This document shows positions 62,371-64,000 of a DNA stretch of 64,000 nucleotides, piece after piece. The notes under the pieces are model-generated. The model had not been told where the DNA came from, did not search any database, and saw only the letters and a program-made list of their open reading frames with translations. The DNA is from Paenibacillus radicis (ex Gao et al. 2016) (GTDB lineage Bacteria; Bacillota; Bacilli; Paenibacillales; Paenibacillaceae). Every line of letters begins with the position of its first letter. The first letter of the stretch is position 1. The DNA lies in NCBI RefSeq assembly GCF_014641555.1, contig NZ_BMHY01000007.1, positions 93,760 through 157,759 on the forward strand, given 5' to 3'. The position numbers were made by a program, and so were the translations under genes.

Positions 62371-63453
62371 ATGTCAGAAGTTAAAAAAATCGCGGTTATC
62401 GCAGGCGACGGCATTGGTCCCGAGGTAGTAGGCGAAGCGCTTAAAGTATTGAAAAAAACGGAAGAACTGTTCGGTTATCAATTCGAAACGGAAAACGGCT
62501 TGTTTGGCGGTATTGCTATCGACGAGAAAGGCACACCGCTGCCGCAAGAAACGCTTGATCTTTGCAAAGGCGCAGACGCAGTACTGCTTGGCGCTGTTGG
62601 CGGACCGAAATGGGACAACAACTCGAAAGAGCTTCGTCCAGAGACTGGCTTGCTGGGCATTCGCAAAGAGCTGGGCTTGTTCTCGAACATCCGTCCTGCA
62701 ACGGTATTCGATTGCTTGAAAGAAGCATCGACGCTGAAACCGGAAGTGCTGGAAGGCACTGACCTTATCGTTGTTCGTGAGCTGACAGGCGGCATCTACT
62801 TCGGCGAGAAATTCCGCCGCGAAGGTGCAAACGGCGAAGAAGCCGTTGATACTTGTGTCTACAACGTACAAGAGGTTGAGCGCATCGTTCGCCAAGCATT
62901 CGATATCGCAATGACTCGCGGCAAACGTCTGGCTTCGGTCGACAAAGCGAACGTTCTGGAAACTTCCCGCCTGTGGCGCGAAGTCGTTAACCGGATTGCG
63001 CCTGAGTATCCGGAAGTTGAGCTGGAGCACGTACTCGTCGACAACTGCGCTATGCAATTGCTTCGCCGTCCTTCGAGCTTTGACGTTATCGTAACGGAAA
63101 ATATGTTCGGCGACATCTTGAGTGACGAAGCGGCTATGCTGACAGGTTCGATCGGCATGTTGTCCTCTGCTTCGCTGGGCGAAGGCAGCTTCGGCCTGTA
63201 TGAGCCGGTCCACGGTTCTGCTCCTGACATTGCGGGACAAGGCATCTCCAACCCAATTGCAACGATTCTCTCGGTTGCACTGATGTTCCGTCTTACATTC
63301 GGTTACCATGAGGCAGCTCAAGTTATTGAAGATGCGGTTAAAAATGTACTGGATGCCGGCCACCGTACTGGCGATATCGCAGTGGATAAGAGCAAAGCAA
63401 TTGGTACGATCGAAATGGGCGACCTTATCGTTGCAGCAATGAAAAAAGCTTAA
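62371..63453 (+). CDS. leuB: 3-isopropylmalate dehydrogenase
   Basis: Oxidative decarboxylation in leucine synthesis, NAD- and Mg/Mn-dependent. 360 residues: IAVIAGDGIGPEVV at the start, RELTGGIYFGEKFRR, the catalytic Lys/Asp blocks and NMFGDILSDEAAMLTGSIGMLSSASLGEG (core NMFGDILSDEAAML) in the C-terminal part. GGGAG lies 18 nt before the ATG, further than ideal. No leuA, leuC or leuD is nearby, unlike the ilv-leu operon of Bacillus subtilis. Confidence 0.96.
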   Translation: MSEVKKIAVIAGDGIGPEVVGEALKVLKKTEELFGYQFETENGLFGGIAIDEKGTPLPQETLDLCKGADAVLLGAVGGPKWDNNSKELRPETGLLGIRKELGLFSNIRPATVFDCLKEASTLKPEVLEGTDLIVVRELTGGIYFGEKFRREGANGEEAVDTCVYNVQEVERIVRQAFDIAMTRGKRLASVDKANVLETSRLWREVVNRIAPEYPEVELEHVLVDNCAMQLLRRPSSFDVIVTENMFGDILSDEAAMLTGSIGMLSSASLGEGSFGLYEPVHGSAPDIAGQGISNPIATILSVALMFRLTFGYHEAAQVIEDAVKNVLDAGHRTGDIAVDKSKAIGTIEMGDLIVAAMKKA

Positions 63454-63468
63454 TTATAATTATTATAA
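63454..63468. promoter_or_regulatory. Perfect PerR-type box before the peroxiredoxin gene
   Basis: TTATAATTATTATAA begins right after the leuB stop and is identical to the 15-bp core before fur (21707-21721). It precedes the promoter TTGACT-17-TAATAT (63488-63516). Confidence 0.75.
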
Positions 63469-63487
63469 AAAAATAAAGACTTTAATA

Positions 63488-63516
63488 TTGACTTTATTAT
63501 CGTCTGATGATAATAT
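63488..63516 (+). promoter_or_regulatory. Promoter of the peroxiredoxin gene
   Basis: TTGACT (63488-63493), 17 bp, TAATAT (63511-63516). A dyad TATTATC-n7-GATAATA overlaps the spacer and -10 element and could be a second operator. Confidence 0.65.
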
Positions 63517-63580
63517 TTATCAAGTGAGTCACCCATAAAGTGACGAAAAATATTATGGATAGGTCAAGGAGGAATTCAAT

Positions 63581-64000
63581 ATGGCAGAACGTTTGGTAGG
63601 CCGCCCGGCACCTGATTTTACGATGGATACAGCAACTGGTGACGGTAAAGATTTCGGAACGGCATCTCTTTCGGATTACAAAGGCAAATGGCTTGTTCTA
63701 TTCTTCTACCCACTGGACTTTACATTCGTATGTCCGACAGAAATTACAGCTCTGAGCCTTGCTGCTGAAGAGTTCTCCAAGCTGAACACTGAAGTTCTTG
63801 GCGTCAGCGTAGATAGCAAACATAGCCACCGTGCATGGATTAACACGCCGGTTAACGATAATGGTCTTGGCCAGCTGAACTTCCCGCTTGCTGCAGACAT
63901 CACGAAAAAAGTAGCATCCGACTACGGCGTGCTGATCGAAGAAGAAGGTATCGCGCTTCGCGGCCTGTACATCATCGATCCGCAAGGCGAAGTGAAATAT
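63581..64000 (+). CDS. 2-Cys peroxiredoxin, AhpC/Prx1 type (3' end outside window)
   Basis: Reduces hydrogen and organic peroxides. The 140 residues inside the window contain the peroxidatic Cys51 in the motif [14 protein letters not shown], and [14 protein letters not shown]. The resolving Cys would be in the missing C-terminal part, so one- versus two-Cys type cannot be confirmed, but VCPTE with an [14 protein letters not shown] stretch is typical of Prx1/AhpC. AAGGAGG precedes the ATG. It is preceded by a perfect PerR-type box. Confidence 0.94.
   Translation, partial: MAERLVGRPAPDFTMDTATGDGKDFGTASLSDYKGKWLVLFFYPLDFTFVCPTEITALSLAAEEFSKLNTEVLGVSVDSKHSHRAWINTPVNDNGLGQLNFPLAADITKKVASDYGVLIEEEGIALRGLYIIDPQGEVKY

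Overview
The window reads as a chromosomal segment of a Gram-positive, low-to-mid GC Bacillota, most likely Paenibacillus or a close relative. The evidence is strong GGAGG-type ribosome binding sites, AGC(C/T)-lipobox lipoproteins, a T-box leader before ilvB, an L20-type leader before infC-rpmI-rplT with an AUU start on infC, Fur/PerR-type operators, LplB/YtcP-type sugar ABC permeases beside an AraC regulator, and a copper-amine-oxidase-domain protease. No phage, insertion sequence, rRNA, tRNA or CRISPR was found. The genes look like core plus ordinary accessory metabolism; the unusual material sits mainly between the genes.

Layout. 1-4.6 kb: end of a sensor kinase, a DUF420 membrane protein, a 3-hydroxyisobutyrate-dehydrogenase-like enzyme, pgi and a YigZ/IMPACT protein. 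4.6-8.6 kb: a sulfate/thiosulfate ABC importer (cysT-cysW-cysA and its binding lipoprotein). 8.6-10.8 kb: an ECF sigma factor with a probable membrane partner, and a Cof-type HAD phosphatase. 11-13.4 kb: a carboxy-terminal processing protease, a Fur-box-controlled small cysteine protein and a ferritin. 13.4-22.6 kb: small genes including MerR, an alpha/beta hydrolase with an altered triad, a UvrD-like helicase, GNAT enzymes, a sugar-cation symporter, and fur under a perfect PerR-type operator. 22.6-23.65 kb: a 1 kb gene-free stretch with a folded 190-bp element and three tandem 162-bp repeats. 23.65-30.7 kb: an AraC regulator followed by a sugar ABC importer, a BadF-type kinase and a GH4 phospho-glycosidase. 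31-38.1 kb: an NtaA/DmoA flavin monooxygenase with an oligopeptide-type importer (two ATPases fused in one chain), probably an organosulfur operon. 38.2-46.2 kb: a giant TPM-domain protein, small unknowns, a pseudouridine synthase, a secreted protease and a B12-binding radical SAM enzyme. 46.2-47.4 kb: a second gene-free stretch, holding hairpins, direct repeats, the second copy of the folded element and a GAAGA microsatellite. 47.4-57.7 kb: manA, ytqB-ytqA (tRNA modification), trmB, a PAP2 phosphatase, a glycosyltransferase, infC-rpmI-rplT, a DUF559-like nuclease-fold protein and a Gly/Tyr-rich protein. 57.8-64 kb: T-box, ilvB-ilvN-ilvC, yjbQ, leuB, and the start of a 2-Cys peroxiredoxin under a second perfect PerR-type box.

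How it fits together. Two sulfur-linked loci (4.7 and 31 kb) share the leader motif AATAGGAATT, suggesting one sulfur-limitation regulator. Iron and peroxide control is visible at three places: a Fur box before the 74-aa cysteine protein next to ferritin, and the identical 15-bp PerR-type palindrome before fur and before the peroxiredoxin. The AraC-ABC-kinase-GH4 cluster suggests that a disaccharide is imported unmodified, phosphorylated by ATP in the cytoplasm and then split.

The best candidate for something undescribed is the pair of intergenic elements at 22833-23022 and 46802-46990. They lie in opposite orientations, align without gaps over about 187 bp, and keep four about 20-bp arms at exactly the same spacings while the segments between the arms have diverged.
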